From positions 6,076,648 through 6,140,647 of the forward strand of contig NC_081552.1 of NCBI RefSeq assembly GCF_963082655.1: DNA of 64,000 nt, read 5' to 3'. Positions within the stretch are counted from its first letter, which is position 1. Every line of letters begins with the position of its first letter. The notes under the pieces are model-generated. The model was not told where the DNA came from. It ran no database searches and saw only the letters and a program-made list of their open reading frames with translations. Positions 1 to 11,724 of this stretch are shown one piece after another. This stretch comes from Stomoxys calcitrans (Eukaryota > Arthropoda > Insecta > Diptera > Muscidae). A program made the translations under genes and the position numbers.

Positions 1-800
1 TTTGATTAATTAAACAAGGGGAAAATGTAGCAGTTTAGGATTTACGGTTATACAAAAATTAATATTCATGAATGAATAAATTAAATTGAAATCATAATAG
101 AGAAAAGGCTTTTGTTTTCTGTTAGAAAAACTTATCAGAATTAAATACTTTCAAATTGTATTTTTTTAAATAAACAATATTTGTAAAAAATTTTACATTA
201 AATTTATTATTTAATAATTATACAACAAAACCATATATCTTGCCGTCTATAATGCGTTGGAGATCAGATAAGATAACAAATAGTTGTGGAACTTTTGATT
301 TTCATTTCCAATTATGACATAACTATTTCCACCAGAAAGGTATTTGGTATAAAGGTATAAAGGAATACAATAAAAATCTGACATTAAAGTTTATGGCAAA
401 GGCATAGACAAAGAAAAGGTATAGATGTTAATAAAATAGCTCAAAAGTTCTCCGTTCCAAGTCGCCCGGGTTCTTCGCGCACTCACACATAAACGACTGA
501 GAATTTGGCATTTCTCCCACCTGTTAGAGCTTTTTTGAAAATATAGTCATAAGTCTATAGATTTCCTTTTTGAAGATTTGAGCCAAAGATAAGCAAACTT
601 AATTTTAAGGTAATCAATTTTCCAACTTCTTAAGGAAACATTTCCTTATTACGATTATTGCTTCAAAATCGCATAATTAATATCAAAAAATTTAAAACCC
701 GTCGTGAGTTTGCAATTGCTGCAACTTTCTTAGTTTTGCGAACTTCACACCTTTGGATTCGTGACGAAAATCCCTTTTCGCAGAGGTGCTGCATTTTCAA
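1..800. other. AT-rich sequence, no gene seen
   Basis: There is no convincing exon. The segment 430-575 is a dispersed repeat, listed separately. The rest is AT-rich and unassigned. Confidence 0.5.
430..575 (+). repeat. Dispersed repeat R-a, copy 1
   Basis: This segment is clearly similar to 31285-31425, sharing blocks such as CGACTGAGAATTTG and GTCTATAGATTTCC in the same order. The family is not identified. Confidence 0.55.
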
Positions 801-1830
801 ACAAGTAAAAAGGCATTAAGTTCGGCCGGGCCGAACTTTGGATACCCACCACCTCGGGTATATATATATAAACCGCCTTTCATCAAAATTCGGTGAAAAA
901 TTCATACCTTATGTCCCATATCAGTTATATTAAAATATGTTCCGATTTGGACCAAATACTAATAAGTACAGTAGATATATCTTAAAATAAACCGATCTGA
1001 ACCATATACGACACGGATGTCGAAAAGCCTAACATAAGACTTCGTAAAATTTCAGTGATATCGGATTATAAATGCGAATTTTATGGGGCCAAGACTTTAA
1101 ATCGAGATATAGGTCTACATGGCAGCTATATCCAAATATGGACCAATCTGGGCAAAATTGAAGAAGGACGTCGAAGAGCCTAACTAAACTCACTGTCTCA
1201 AATTTCAGCGACATCAGAAAATAAATGCGTCTTTTATGGCCCCAAAACCTAAAACCTAGATATCGGTCTATATGGCAGCTATATCCAAATCTGGACCGAT
1301 CTGTGCGATATTGCAAAAGTATGTCTAGGGGCTTAATTTAACTCACTGTCCCGAATTTCAGCGACATCGGACAATAAGGACCAAAACCTTAAATCAGGAA
1401 ATCGGTCTATATGGCAGCTATATCCAAATCTGAACCGATCTGGGCCGAATTGAAGACAGATGTCGAAGAGCCTAAGACTGTGGATGTGGATTTTATTGCT
1501 CTAAGACCCTAAATCGGCGGATCGGTCCATATGGGGGCTATATCAAGGTATAGTCCGATATAGCCCATCTTCGAACTTAACATGCTTATGGACAAAAAAA
1601 GAATCTGTGCAAAATTTCAGTTCAATATCTCTATTTTTAAAGACTGTAGCGTGATTTCAACAGACAGACGGACAGACGGACGGACATGTCTAGATCGTCT
1701 TAGATTTTTACGCTGATCAAGAATATATATACTTTATAGGGTCGGAAATGGATATTTCGATGTGTTGCAAACGGAATGACAAAATGAATATATAAGAATA
1801 TAAATGAATATCCGTCGGTGGTGGGTACAA
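801..1830 (-). mobile_element. Mini-me/DINE-1-like element
   Basis: The left end reads ACAAGTAAAAAGGC followed by the hairpin TTCGGCCGGGCCGAA and a CCCACCACC block. The right end is GGTGGTGGGTA. Internal units repeat the theme 'atcggtctatatggcagctatatccaaatctggaccgatctg'-type sequence several times. The (GTCY)n/core/(TA)n module lies at about 1660-1735. The reading frames inside it are repeat artefacts. It belongs to the same subfamily as 59650-60862. Confidence 0.8.
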
Positions 1831-2159
1831 AAATAGTGATTGGATAGTCATCTGTGAAATAAAATAAGAATCAATCAGCGATCGAAATTTGAAACGCATT
1901 GTGGTGTCCGTTAGTAAATAAGATATAACATTTTAAAATAGCATCTTTATTTTAAAGTTTTGCTTCTCGTTTTTATTGCTAAAAGCCTCTCATCTCATCT
2001 CTCCGGAAGTATGAAACTCACGTGGAAAGTATTTCCGAGACTAATATGGATCTGTCACCCAATTTAGACACCAAATATCTATTGGCACCCGATCAGGACA
2101 ATAGGAAATCAAATGCAAGGTATTAGGCAATATAGTAAGGCTCTGGGATTCAAATTTGA

Positions 2160-2790
2160 GCTTAGGACGCTTCTCACTTGACAGCGATCAGGGCAATATA
2201 AGTTTTAAGTTACAGGAATTCGGCAGTGAAGTACCAGGGACGTCACTTTGAACATTGTAAGCATTCTTGCTAGGCAGAGAAATGGTTTAAGAATCTGCCA
2301 TATCAATGCACAAAGCTTGATGCATAAAACAGACGAATTTGGTGATATTTTCGAAGGCTCTGACGTCGATGTTATAAGCGTATCAGAAATTCTTCTATCC
2401 CAGAAAGCCACAGGAGTTTAGAAGGGTACTCGATTTTTAGGTCAGAAAGAGAACGTCGAGGAGATGGTGTAGCAATCTTTGCAAAGAACACGAATATTGG
2501 ATCAGAGATTATGTTGCAACGACTATTGCTCCATCCCAAGAAAAGTTTAAAAATACACAAGAAAAAGGGTCTGTATTTTGATAACATCGGCATATTTGTG
2601 AATAATGAAAGAATTATAATATTTTCTAGTGAAAAGAATTTCAGTGTAACCTAAAACAATGCATTGAGCTGGATAACACACGTTGGGCAGACTTTTACGA
2701 AGATCAGGACATTGTTGCCAACTCATTGTTTTACAACGTTTGACATTCGTTGCTTATTGGCCAATAATTATCTGGTACAGGCATTGGCAT
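2160..2790 (+). pseudogene. Degenerate non-LTR retrotransposon, endonuclease part
   Basis: Conceptual translation of the + strand from about 2283 gives a stretch containing HINAQSLMHKTDEF and DVDVISVSE. A shift of frame then gives EGYSIFRSERERRGDGVAIFAK from about 2417. This is the usual order at the start of an APE-type endonuclease of a LINE ORF2: the Asn of the first motif, the catalytic-region Glu, then the RRGGGVAIY-like block. Further on, a third frame gives LDNTRWADFYEDQD, a common motif of the same domain. Stops and frameshifts show it is dead. No reverse transcriptase follows; the fragment ends near a Mini-me fragment. The clade cannot be fixed from this. Confidence 0.7.
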
Positions 2791-2867
2791 ATGGTTGTAA
2801 AATTTTTGCTCATTGTGACTCGCAGAGTCAACCGAAATTAAATGCGTCGGAAAACTTAAATTATTTT

Positions 2868-3150
2868 GATTTTTGTCCGATTTGGCTGAAGTTTTAGTAT
2901 TTTGTTATGACTTCCAACAATTGTGTCAAGTACGGTTTGAGTCTGTGAATAAGCTGATATAGCTCCCATATAAACTAATCTCCCGGTTTTCCGGTTTGGC
3001 TAAAATTTTGAATATGGTGTTTTGTTATGACTCTCAACAACTTTGCCAAGTACAGTCCAGTTCAGTCTATAACTAGTTATAGCTCCCAAATTTTAGCAGA
3101 ATCCATTACAGTGGGTTCCCAAGATTCGGCCAGGCCGAAATTATCACGCA
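2868..3150 (+). mobile_element. Mini-me-like fragment (3' end)
   Basis: Two internal tandem units are present ('ttggctgaaattttg...gttatgact..caacaa...tagctcccata'), followed by the end hairpin region AAGATTCGGCCAGGCCGAAA. The 5' half, including the microsatellite core, is missing. Confidence 0.7.
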
Positions 3151-3159
3151 ATATCGAAA

Positions 3160-5148
3160 ATATCGAAAGTTTGCCAGGTCTAGTGTCAAAGATACGAAAT
3201 GTTGGAACACTGCAACAGAACACAAAACAATAACAAAATATTATGATTGAAAACCATAAAATTCTTACTACTTCAATTCCATACAACCATTTTTTTTTCA
3301 GAGCTAAATCGCATATGAAATTCGCACAAAGCAATCATTACATGTTGTAGGCCTGGTGTCTTCTAACTAGATTACCTATAGTGGTCGTTAGCAATATTCC
3401 TACGTCAAAACCACACTAACTGTGTAAAGAAGTGGAAGTCTTTAGGGATTGAAAATAGTCCAAATCATTACATGTTTACACATAGCTTCCATGTAGACCG
3501 ATATTATGATTTGATTTATCCAAGGTTGCCTTTAGCCAGAGGGTTTTGGCATGCTGAAGAAGGACAAATACGACAACGGATCCATATTCAATATAATACC
3601 CACTCTGGAGTTGGTCTTTGACTACCTGAATTAATAATAGCATCTTTAGGATGTGGGAGTACACAGGAAGGAAAGGAAGAATGAATTTTACGGTTAGCTC
3701 CAAAATGGAGTCGGAATAGGAATTTGATCGAATGCACTTCTTAATAACATATCCTTGATTTTGCCGGAGAGTTGTGTGGTCTTTCGGACAGAAAAACAAA
3801 TATGTCCACAATCGAAGTGTTGAAGAAAAATTTTCAATCTAAATCTTAATATTTAACTGAACGGTTTGGCAGCACTCATGCACGGAAAAAAATAATTCGT
3901 TTCACATAAAGACTTCTTTTTTTTACGATAAAAATACATGTGAATTTTTGACTAACAAAAAGTTTTTTTAACCTCAACCCTTTTTAAAATGAACTAAATT
4001 TGGGAAATATTGAACATCTTATGGCGATAAAAAAATATGTGCTCGCTACGAGTTCAATAATTTCATAACAGTTACAAAATTGTTTTTACATACTATTAGT
4101 TCACTTTTACTTCCTACTGGTAAAATATGAACTTACATGCATTGAAACTAAAAGGTAAAATTATTGAAGAAAAATTGTTATTTGGAACTCTTCGTATCAT
4201 CTAATTTCAGATTGGCGGACACATCTAAATACATAACACAGTTCCGCATGTCTCCCATCCCCAAGCTATCAATTGATCAGCTGTTTGAAGAAGATAAATT
4301 TAATATGAAACATTGCAATTATAAATTGAATAAAACTTTTCCTTTTGTCGCAGCCGAATATTGAATCAAGAACCTTTCGTTTACAAAGCAGATGCTCCAC
4401 GCTTTCATCCACATCACTTTTATTCGAGTCTTCGACTATTTTCTTTTTTCAATATTTGCTAACAACACAAAAGCAAAACATTTTCTAACTCATTTCCATC
4501 AAAGATGGCCATGCTTTTTTCTTTAGGTTTGACATATTCTGTTTATAGATACAATGTTATCACCAGGGGAAGTGATCAAATTTAAAATAAAATAACATTT
4601 AGCCAAAGAAATGTAAAAGTTTTTTGACACAGAGTATGTGTTTCTGCTTCTCAAATTATGTCCCACATTATTCCGCGTGTTTGTGGAGTTGACAATGCCA
4701 CAGTCAGCAAATTCAATTTTAGTGCAACACTAACTAACAGTTATTAAATTATGCTTACTTCCGAGCATGTTATTGTGAACTCAAGAAATACAAATTGTAA
4801 ACATATTAATTACATATGTATGTATATTGAACAAAAATTCCAAATTTCTTTGAGTAGTTCATTTCGTAAAATTTCAGAAGAGGCATCGTCGACGGCAATA
4901 TGCCTTTACCCATGCTTGGTAAAATGCTTGCTTATTCGAAGCAAGCTTATGCATGAAAAGTTAGTTTTATATGTACAAAGTGAATTTTCTAACGCCTTAC
5001 GAATTTTTAATTAAACGTGAGTAAAGATCATCAACTAACATGTACCATGTAATCAACTCATATATACGAGAAAACATAAAAATTATTCGGGTTTCAATTA
5101 GATTTTCTTTATTTATAAATTAATTTAACGTCATGCTTATGTATATTC
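3160..5148. other. Unassigned AT-rich sequence
   Basis: No supported gene. An open frame at 4164-4364 overlaps a probable SINE and was not accepted. Nothing else recognisable was seen. Confidence 0.4.
4355..4425 (-). repeat. tRNA-like segment, possible SINE head
   Basis: Read on the minus strand, this has a tRNA-like order: AGCGTGGAGCATCTGC (A-box-like), then TTTGTAA and an anticodon-arm-like stretch, then GGTTCTTGATTCAA (B-box-like). A functional tRNA is unlikely because no acceptor stem pairing is evident. The body of such a SINE would extend leftwards to about 4160. Confidence 0.35.
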
Positions 5149-5732
5149 TTTTTATACCCACCACCATAGGATGAGGGTATACTAATTTCGTCATTATGTT
5201 TTTAACACATTGAAGTATTGATTTGAGACCCAACAATAAATATATATTTTTGATAGTCTTGACATTCTAAGTCATTTTAGCCGTGTCCGTCCGTCTGTCC
5301 GTAAGTCGAAAGCATACTAAAATTCAAATACTTCTTATTGGTGTATTTCTGTTGGGATTGTAAATGGGCTATATCGGACCAGGTTTGATGTAAACCGATC
5401 CTGGACCTTGACTTTTTGAGCTTCTACAGGCCGCAATTCTTTTCCAATCTGTCTGCAATTCTGCATGAGGTGTATGGTCAAAATCGGTTCATAAGCTGAT
5501 AAAGCTACCATATCAACCGATCTCCGATCTTGACTTCTTTAATCTCTAGAGGGCGATTATTATCCTATTTGGCTGAAATTTTGCAAGAAATAGTTTGTTT
5601 TGACCTCCAACAAAAGTGCCAAGTATGGTCCAAATCGGTTCAAAAACCAATCTCATTTGCTGAAATTTTGTGCAACGACTTTTTCCATGACCTTAAACAT
5701 TAGTGTTGAATATGGTCTGAATCAGTCCATGT
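5149..5732 (+). mobile_element. Mini-me-like element, left part
   Basis: It starts TATACCCACCACCATAGG, then 'ctaatttcgtcatt', a short (TA)n, the core, and a GTCCGTCCGTCTG tract at about 5285. Internal units follow. It is interrupted at 5733 by a CAA-tailed retroelement and resumes at 6118-6150 (tctataacctgatatag). Confidence 0.8.
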
Positions 5733-6117
5733 TGTTGTTGTAGCCACATTTTCATGTGGAGGTGGCGATCCTCGTCAAGCTCCTGTAGCTCGTTCCGGTC
5801 CAAAGGACCGATCGCAGCGGGAACATGATGGCCATTGGTTATTTAAAGGTGCGAATAACTCGCCTGTCATCTTAGGCAGTCAGCATTTGTGCAAGAGCCG
5901 GTGCTGCCGGTCTCTCGATACTTCTGAGACTTTAAGCTCGATACTTCTGATTATCCGCTACTGGCGTTGCAGCTACTCCGTATAGAGAATTCCACTATCC
6001 GCAACCTGTGGACGGGCTCGGTAGCTCGGAGCTTAGCTTCTCGTGACAGCAATGAACACCACACAGAGCGGACCTCAATGTTCCAGCCTGTGTGGTGCTC
6101 ACAGCTATCCCATGCCG
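5733..6117 (-). mobile_element. CAA-tailed SINE-like retroelement, copy 1
   Basis: On the minus strand it ends in GGCTACAACAACAAC. It aligns along its length with 7175-7578 (shared GATCCTCGTCAAGCTC, GGTTATTTAAAGG, CCACTATCCGCAACCTGT and others). It has inserted into a Mini-me copy; the short flanking repeats gtccat/gtctat are compatible with a target duplication. No coding capacity was seen. Confidence 0.7.
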
Positions 6118-6384
6118 TCTATAACCTGATATAGTGAACATAACTTTTTAACTTTTTGTTTGACTTCATGCGTTAACTCTCATTAAAAGAGTTTTTTTTG
6201 TAGTTATTTATTCCATTAAGACTTTTTTTTAAATAATTAAGAGATTTTTTGATGATTATAGGTATTTTGCTTGCCTTTTTTAATTAGGTGATTTTTTTTT
6301 CAATATCTTAAAATAAAATTTTAAAGTCTGTCAGAATTAAATATTGTTAATTCATGTTTTCACGGGAAAAATGCAAAATTTCCG

Positions 6385-7161
6385 GATTTCTCGGCTCGGG
6401 AATTTTCTGAGAAAAACCCTAACCGCAATACGTCCACTCACCTTAGATTGTTAAATGCGTTTTAGACGTCTAGCGTTGCCAATAGGATGATGGGTGTGCA
6501 ACGAGGGTTCAGCCGTTGACTCGCTTCCACAACCTCAAATATGTTCTTTAGGGTCCCCATTGTCGACTTTCTTGTTGCCGTCTCGAGAGTCCTTCTCCTG
6601 CGACGATTGCCTCCGCGAGTCTAGGCTTTATTAAACGCTTCATAACTTCTGCTGGAACTCCGTCGGGGCCGGGCACCTTTTCGCTGTAAGGGCTAAGTGC
6701 TCTGAGTTAGGTCAACCCCAATGTTTTCGTCGTTTGGTCTTGCATCGTGTTCAGGGAATAGGGTTGTTACAATATTCCGCATTTTTTTATTATCCATCTT
6801 CGTATTTCGGATTTTCATTCCAAGCTTTGCCATTACGACCTTGTATTCAAATCCCCGGGGATCTTTGGTGGTGGTCAAATCCCCGGGGATCTTTGGTGCA
6901 CTATCGCCTTTATCGCATGCAATAACGTCTGTGTTTATTCTCGGCCCCTTAATCCTTGCCAGTGCATTATCACATCCCTTAGCAATAAAGGAGATGATGC
7001 GATTTTCTTTAATTTGGGGCATTGCCGCTGGGTTCAGATTCCTGCGTATATCGGTCGATCTCGGCAAGGAACAGAGATGGTTCTAGCTTGTTCACATTCC
7101 AGTTGCAAATTGCTTGCCTACATCATTTTTCTGGCATAGCTTCTCTGGATCGAAAAGAGAA
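6385..7161 (-). pseudogene. Degenerate LINE reverse transcriptase, N-terminal part
   Basis: The minus-strand translation gives DPRGFEYKVVMAKLG, then RNIVTTLFPEHD, then, after a stop or frameshift near 6690, VPGPDGVPAEVMKR at about 6630-6675. A LATLDV.NAFNNLR-like stretch lies near 6440-6475. These are the linker and the first RT motifs (PGPDG; the LDV..AFN motif with the first catalytic Asp) typical of R1/LOA-type fly LINEs. The palm motif with FADD is not present, because the element is truncated at about 6385. A 32-bp local duplication at about 6850-6895 adds another lesion. It is part of the same dead element as 7592-8045, separated by a later insertion. Confidence 0.75.
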
Positions 7162-7174
7162 GTCGATGTACTGG

Positions 7175-7578
7175 GTGTTGTTGTTGTAGCCACATTTGCA
7201 TGTGGAGATGGCGATCCTCGTCAAGCTCTTATAAGCGAGCAAACTCATTCCGGACTATACGTCCGATCACCCCGGGAACATGAGAGCCATTGGTTATTTA
7301 AAGGCGCCACTAACTCGCCTTGTCATATCAAGAATCATAGGCACTCAGTATTTAAGTAAGAGTCGGTGCCATTCGGCCTCTCATTGAGACTCTCCACTCC
7401 ATAGCGCTGATTGTCCACGATTGCAGTTGCACCTACTCCGTATGGAGCATTCCACTATCCGCAACCTGTAGAAGCGCCCGGTAGCTCCCAGCTAAGCTTT
7501 TCGTGATAACGAAAAACACCACACAAATTGGAGCTCAAAGTCCCAGCCTGTGTGATGCTCATAGTTATCCAGTGCCGG
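7175..7578 (-). mobile_element. CAA-tailed SINE-like retroelement, copy 2, with 13-bp target duplication
   Basis: This 404-bp element is flanked by a perfect direct repeat GTCGATGTACTGG at 7162-7174 and 7579-7591. The minus-strand tail is CTACAACAACAAC. The insertion splits a LINE relic between its endonuclease and reverse transcriptase parts. The direct repeat and tail show target-primed retrotransposition. No open frame longer than chance was found. Confidence 0.85.
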
Positions 7579-7591
7579 GTCGATGTACTGG

Positions 7592-8045
7592 TGATCACTT
7601 GCAGTGTATGTCTGCCTGCCAGTTGTCGATCCTATCTGCGATTCTCTCTGACAAAAGTATTATGTCGGCAATTGTGCCTTCACATTCGTGGCGTCTGAAT
7701 GTAGGATCGCTCCCGTCCTTGCTGCCATCTGCAATGTCATTTTACCTCTTGATTTGGTCAATTGTTGGCCCCACTCTACTGCTCGGGAGTTTAAGGCGCC
7801 TGCCACTATATGGTTGTCCTCAGCCCCGATGATATAATAGGAATTCATCAATAGCATCGCTGGGGGTAAGGTAACAACCAAACAGCATAAAATCTATAAG
7901 CTTTACCCACACGAATCCCTTACCCTTTCCACTTTTTATGGGCTGAATAGTACTGCTGGTTAGAATCCATATAGCAGTACTTTTAGTTCCATCTTCGATC
8001 AAGAACTCTTGGGTAATTTCTCTAGTTTGCTCGCTTGGTAACTTT
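7592..8045 (-). pseudogene. Degenerate LINE APE-type endonuclease
   Basis: The minus-strand translation from about 8000 gives IEDGTKSTAIWILTS, KGKGFVWVKLIDF, FGCYLTPSDAIDEF. After a frameshift near 7830 it gives NHIVAGALNSRAVEWG, MAARTGAILH and, in another frame, EGTIADIILLSERIADRI. This is the second half of a LINE endonuclease. The usual GDFNA motif reads GALNS, so its catalytic Asp is lost, and there are frameshifts, so it is inactive. Together with 6385-7161 it forms one truncated LINE of the R1/LOA kind. The clade assignment is inferred from motif style only. Confidence 0.75.
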
Positions 8046-9299
8046 TGATTTGAAATACGTTTTCCCCACTTTTGTGAGCATTATGTAAAACTACGCAATT
8101 TTCCTTCTCACTTTTTCTTTTATAAATTAACAATTTAGCTTGAGTGTTTAAATCCATTTTTAACACCATAAAACTCCATTTTAGGCATTTTTTTTGTCAT
8201 TCATTATTTTTGCTTAATTGCGGGTGCGTTTAATACATTTCCTACCCAATTTCATTGACAAATTTGAAAATATTTACTAAGCACTTTTTTGTAAAGCAAG
8301 CAATGTTTGAAGAGTAAGCAAAATTTTATTGTGAATTCATGGCAATAAGCATGAAGGTTAAGAACCACCATATAATAATAAATGATAAGCTTAATTTTTT
8401 TAAGAAGGTCATTTTGATTTTGGTAAAAAACCATTATTGCATAAATAAAATATGTTGTTTTGCTGTATTATTTTCCTATGTAGGGAAAGAACCTAATTGC
8501 TAAATATATGAAGCTTGCATTGAGCACAATTTGAGTGATTCCTGGGCTGTCTTTATGCCAGAGTAAAGGCTAAGTGCAAAAGATTAATGATTAAATTGTT
8601 TACCTAAGAAACCTTTTGCTTATGAATCGTTTTCCGGAATGTGGTTTTCCAACTTTGAGCTGTTTAATCACAAACAACAAATATAAGCGCAATTTTACAA
8701 TGTCGATCATAAATACGTGCAGATAAATTAAATTGTAGAGGTTAATAACTTTTATAGCAGGGGAAGTATTTATATTACCAAAACTGATGTGTGAACCGGT
8801 TTTAAATATGAAAACTTCCAGTCTATATTTGTTCTAAACTTAATAAAATAATTTACATATTTCCCATGCCCATAAAACAATCTCTTATATCATATTTGAA
8901 AAAGAAAAAAATAAATACAGCTGGACATTGTGTAAGCAGTTGCTTTTTTTCATTCTACAGCAAAAACCTTTCAACATTTCAAAACCTTGTTGTTTATTTA
9001 AGACTTTATTGAAACAATTTGAGTTTGTATCCATGCAAATATCATAAAACCTAAACTTGAGCAATGTTATACAAGTTTTGGTTTCTGAATAAACTTTGGA
9101 ATAATTTTTGTTTTGCCGCACCACGTCAAGAATAACCTTCAGTTTGTTTTTCACTTATGTCGCTGAAACTTTCAAAGAGTGTTCTCCAATTTGTTTAAAA
9201 CTTGAATTGCCTTATCAATATTTCCAATAATGCTGTTTCTTAGAAAATGTTGTTATTCACATGCTTTCGTTTTGTTGTTTTTTTAATTTTTCTTTCTAG
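8046..9299. other. AT-rich sequence upstream of a gene 1 exon
   Basis: No exon or recognised repeat was seen. A polypyrimidine-rich acceptor, tttttctttctag, closes it at 9299, so at least the right part is an intron of gene 1. I searched for a 5' exon ending in phase 1 and found none I could defend. Confidence 0.4.
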
Positions 9300-9474
9300 T
9301 TCCCGATTTGACTGATTTATCCGCTGATGCTTTGCAGCATAAGCGAAACTCTATGAAAACTGAATTATCAGATTCCATCAAAGATTCTTGCCTTCCAAAG
9401 ATGCTGTGCGAAATGGCAGCTAAACCAGAATACACATTAACGGAGAAGGAAAAGGATCTAATGAATTTAATAAG
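9300..9474 (+). CDS. Gene 1, internal exon of a cysteine-motif protein
   Basis: The exon lies between an acceptor (ttctttctag) and a donor (AG|gtaaac). It begins with two bases completing a codon, then reads without stops for 57 codons and ends two bases into an Arg codon. The protein includes DSIKDSCLPKMLCEMAAKPE and then a charged TLTEKEKDLMNLIR. The phase joins exactly with the exon at 19282. The C-x5-C pair followed downstream by a second pair resembles insect secreted families of the DM4/DM12 type, but I do not recognise the exact gene. The 5' exon(s), including any signal peptide, are not identified and may lie left of the window. It stands out from its surroundings by codon-like complexity and the absence of repeats. 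Confidence 0.65.
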
Positions 9475-9654
9475 GTAAACATAACCAATTGAAGGGATTA
9501 TAATTTAAATAAAAAAGTATAAGCAGACATGAAAAGAGTCTTTTATTCTCTTTACAAGTCATAGAATGCAATAAAGTCTTTACTAATTATGACATATAGT
9601 GTGATTTAAACATACAGAACTCGATAACATGAAATCATTCTAGTTTAAAAGAAA

Positions 9655-10290
9655 AAGAGTAAAAGCGTGCTAAGTTCGGTCGGGTCGAATCTTGGGAACC
9701 CACCACCATGGATTCTACTAAAAATTTATAGAAAATAAATTTAGTTGAAAGGTATAATTTTATTTTACATACCAAACTTCTGTCAAACAAGCAAACATTA
9801 AAGCTTCTAGAAACGGAACAAGGATGATTGAGAAACCGGTTTATCTGGGAGCAATATCAGGTTATAGACTGAGTTGGGCCATATTTGGCACAGTTATTGA
9901 AAGTTGTAACAGAACACCGCACGCTCAATTGCCCCTACAAGCCAAAATTGCGGCTTGTAAGGGCTGAAGAAGGAAAATCGGTTTATATGGGAGCTATATA
10001 AGGTTATAGATCGCTTTAGACCGTACTAGGAACAGTTGTTGGAAGTCATAACAGAACACTCTGTGCAAAATTTCAGCAAAATCTCACAAAATTTGCGGCT
10101 TCCAGGGGCTCAAAAATTTAAATCGGGATATAGGTTTATATGGGGTTAAAAACCGATTTGGTTCGTACTATGCACAGTTGTTGAAGGTCTTAACAGAACA
10201 CCACGTGCTCAATTTCAGCCAAATCGGACAAAAATTACGGCTTGTAAGGGCTCAATAAGAAAATCGGGAGATCGGTTCATATGGGAACTA
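9655..10290 (-). mobile_element. Mini-me-like element, truncated
   Basis: It starts agtaaaagcgtgctaagtt with the decayed hairpin TTCGGTCGGGTCGAA and CCCACCACCATGG. Several internal units follow ('ttatatgggagctatat...'). It breaks off near 10290, before any microsatellite core. It lies in the gene 1 intron. Confidence 0.75.
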
Positions 10291-10292
10291 TT

Positions 10293-10366
10293 ATAGCAGT
10301 AGTTCTACTATTACAGCAGTAGTACTGCAATTTCAGAGTAGCAGGCTTACTACTGAAAACTCTGTT
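10293..10366 (+). repeat. CAGCAG MITE fragment
   Basis: It shares ACAGCAGTAGT, CTGCAATTTCAGAG and GCAGGCTTACT with the copies at 12034 and 12290. It is wedged between a Mini-me copy and a mariner relic. Confidence 0.55.
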
Positions 10367-11060
10367 GACCGTGACTGCGCCTCAAATGGTCCATCCGCTT
10401 AGTCCAATTTTGGCATACTCTTTCCAACATTTCGTCCGGTATTTCACGAATAAATGCTTCAATATTGTCTTCCAATTTGTCAATTGAAGCGGTCTTGTCT
10501 GTATATACATGAGCTTTAACATAGCCCCACAAAAAATAGTTTAAAGGCGTTAAATCGCACGATCTAGGCGGCAAATTGACCTGTCCCGAATGTGAAATAA
10601 AATATTCTTCGAACTCGCCTCTCAATAAATCCATTGTTACGCGTGCTGTGTGGCATGTGGCACCGTCTTGTTGAAACCACATGCCATGCAAGTCAAGCTC
10701 CTGCATTTTAGATAAAACAAGTTGGATATCATCTCACGATAGCGTTAACCATTCACAGTTACTTAATTCCACCAGCCCATAAACTTCACCAAACTGTGAC
10801 TTTTTCTGGATGTATAGGTAGCTCTTGGAATGTTTTTGGCTGATCTTCACTCCAAAATCGACAATTCTGCTTATTTTCGTATCCATTGAGCCAAAAATGA
10901 GCTTCGTCCATAAAATGGTGATGAAATTTCTTAACGGAGCACGCATTTGGATAATAAAATTCAAAAATTTTGCAAGCGTTATTCATTTGTAGGACGATTC
11001 ATGGTTAAATTATAGACCAAACTGAAAATGCTTGGCAGTGAAACAAAATACAAAACGTGC
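10363..11060 (-). pseudogene. Mariner-type transposase relic A
   Basis: The minus-strand translation gives MDEAHFWLNGYENKQNCRFW (about 10915-10855 in reading order), then, in another frame, MWFQQDGATCHTARVTMDLL and PPRSCDLTPLNYFLWGYVKA. These are the transposase catalytic blocks containing the second and third acidic residues (QQDGA and CDLTPL). Upstream, a start codon region is followed within eight codons by a stop, then YYPNACSVKKF joins almost directly to the DEAHFW block, so most of the N-terminal DNA-binding and linker region is deleted. Frameshifts are also present, so it is inactive. It has the same family and a similar internal deletion as the relic at 59377-59650. Confidence 0.8.
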
Positions 11061-11239
11061 GTGTGCTGTTTAAACCAGTATTGGCAAAGAGATAATAGCT
11101 AAAAAATCACCCTTTATATACATCGTCCGATTCACTTTTTAAAGGTCCTAGTAAATAAAATTTTGCACAGGTTTGGTCGAAATTTTATACGCATTCTTTT
11201 AGAAATTTATCCTATTCACTTTTATAACGTAGGTATAAG

Positions 11240-11286
11240 GTATTACACAGTCGACACTTTCCGACTTTTACCCTACCTTACTTGTT
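11240..11286 (-). repeat. Family B terminal fragment
   Basis: It reads 'acagtcgacactttccgac' and 'ttaccctaccttacttg', like the end of family B at 16027-16064. Only the end is present. Confidence 0.45.
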
Positions 11287-11290
11287 CACG

Positions 11291-11475
11291 GATCGGAGAT
11301 GCAAATGGAAAAGGAAAGCCAAAGATAACAACACACACCAACCACTATGGGACGCGTTTCGTCTTTGGTTAGAAGACTTTTCAACCATATTAGGTGTGAT
11401 GGCTTTATGGGCCGTGCGTTGGAATATTGTATTTGAATCGTATTAATAGCGAAAACGCATCTATGATACAATTAA
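11291..11475 (+). mobile_element. Foldback MITE, partial copy
   Basis: It begins GATCGGAGATGCAAATGG and shares ACACACCAACCACTATG, CGCGTTT and the following ~130 bp with 52059-52335. The right inverted arm is missing. Confidence 0.6.
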
Positions 11476-11724
11476 CCACACTCGACAACCCTGTCTATTA
11501 GCTGTACTTTTCCTAATGCATGTATTTTTGTGTAATGACAGACATGCTCGAAAATTTTGAGCTTTGTACCAAATTTGAGTTTTTTCTCACTCACAGCTTT
11601 AAAGGCTATGCGAATTAACATTTTAAACATAGTGGTCACCATTTGAGTGAATGAGTCGGTGACACCCATTCATTCGTTTAGGTTTCACAAAAGTTACTGA
11701 TCTTGGGAGACAATTACATAGTAT

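Noticed and set aside
4164..4364. Open frame with an acceptor-like site at 4203-4210 and a protein-like stretch ending AAEY
   Set aside because: It abuts and probably belongs to a tRNA-like SINE on the other strand; no partner exon or known motif was found.
6721..7086. Plus-strand open frame of 121 codons
   Set aside because: It is the antisense shadow of the LINE reverse transcriptase relic.
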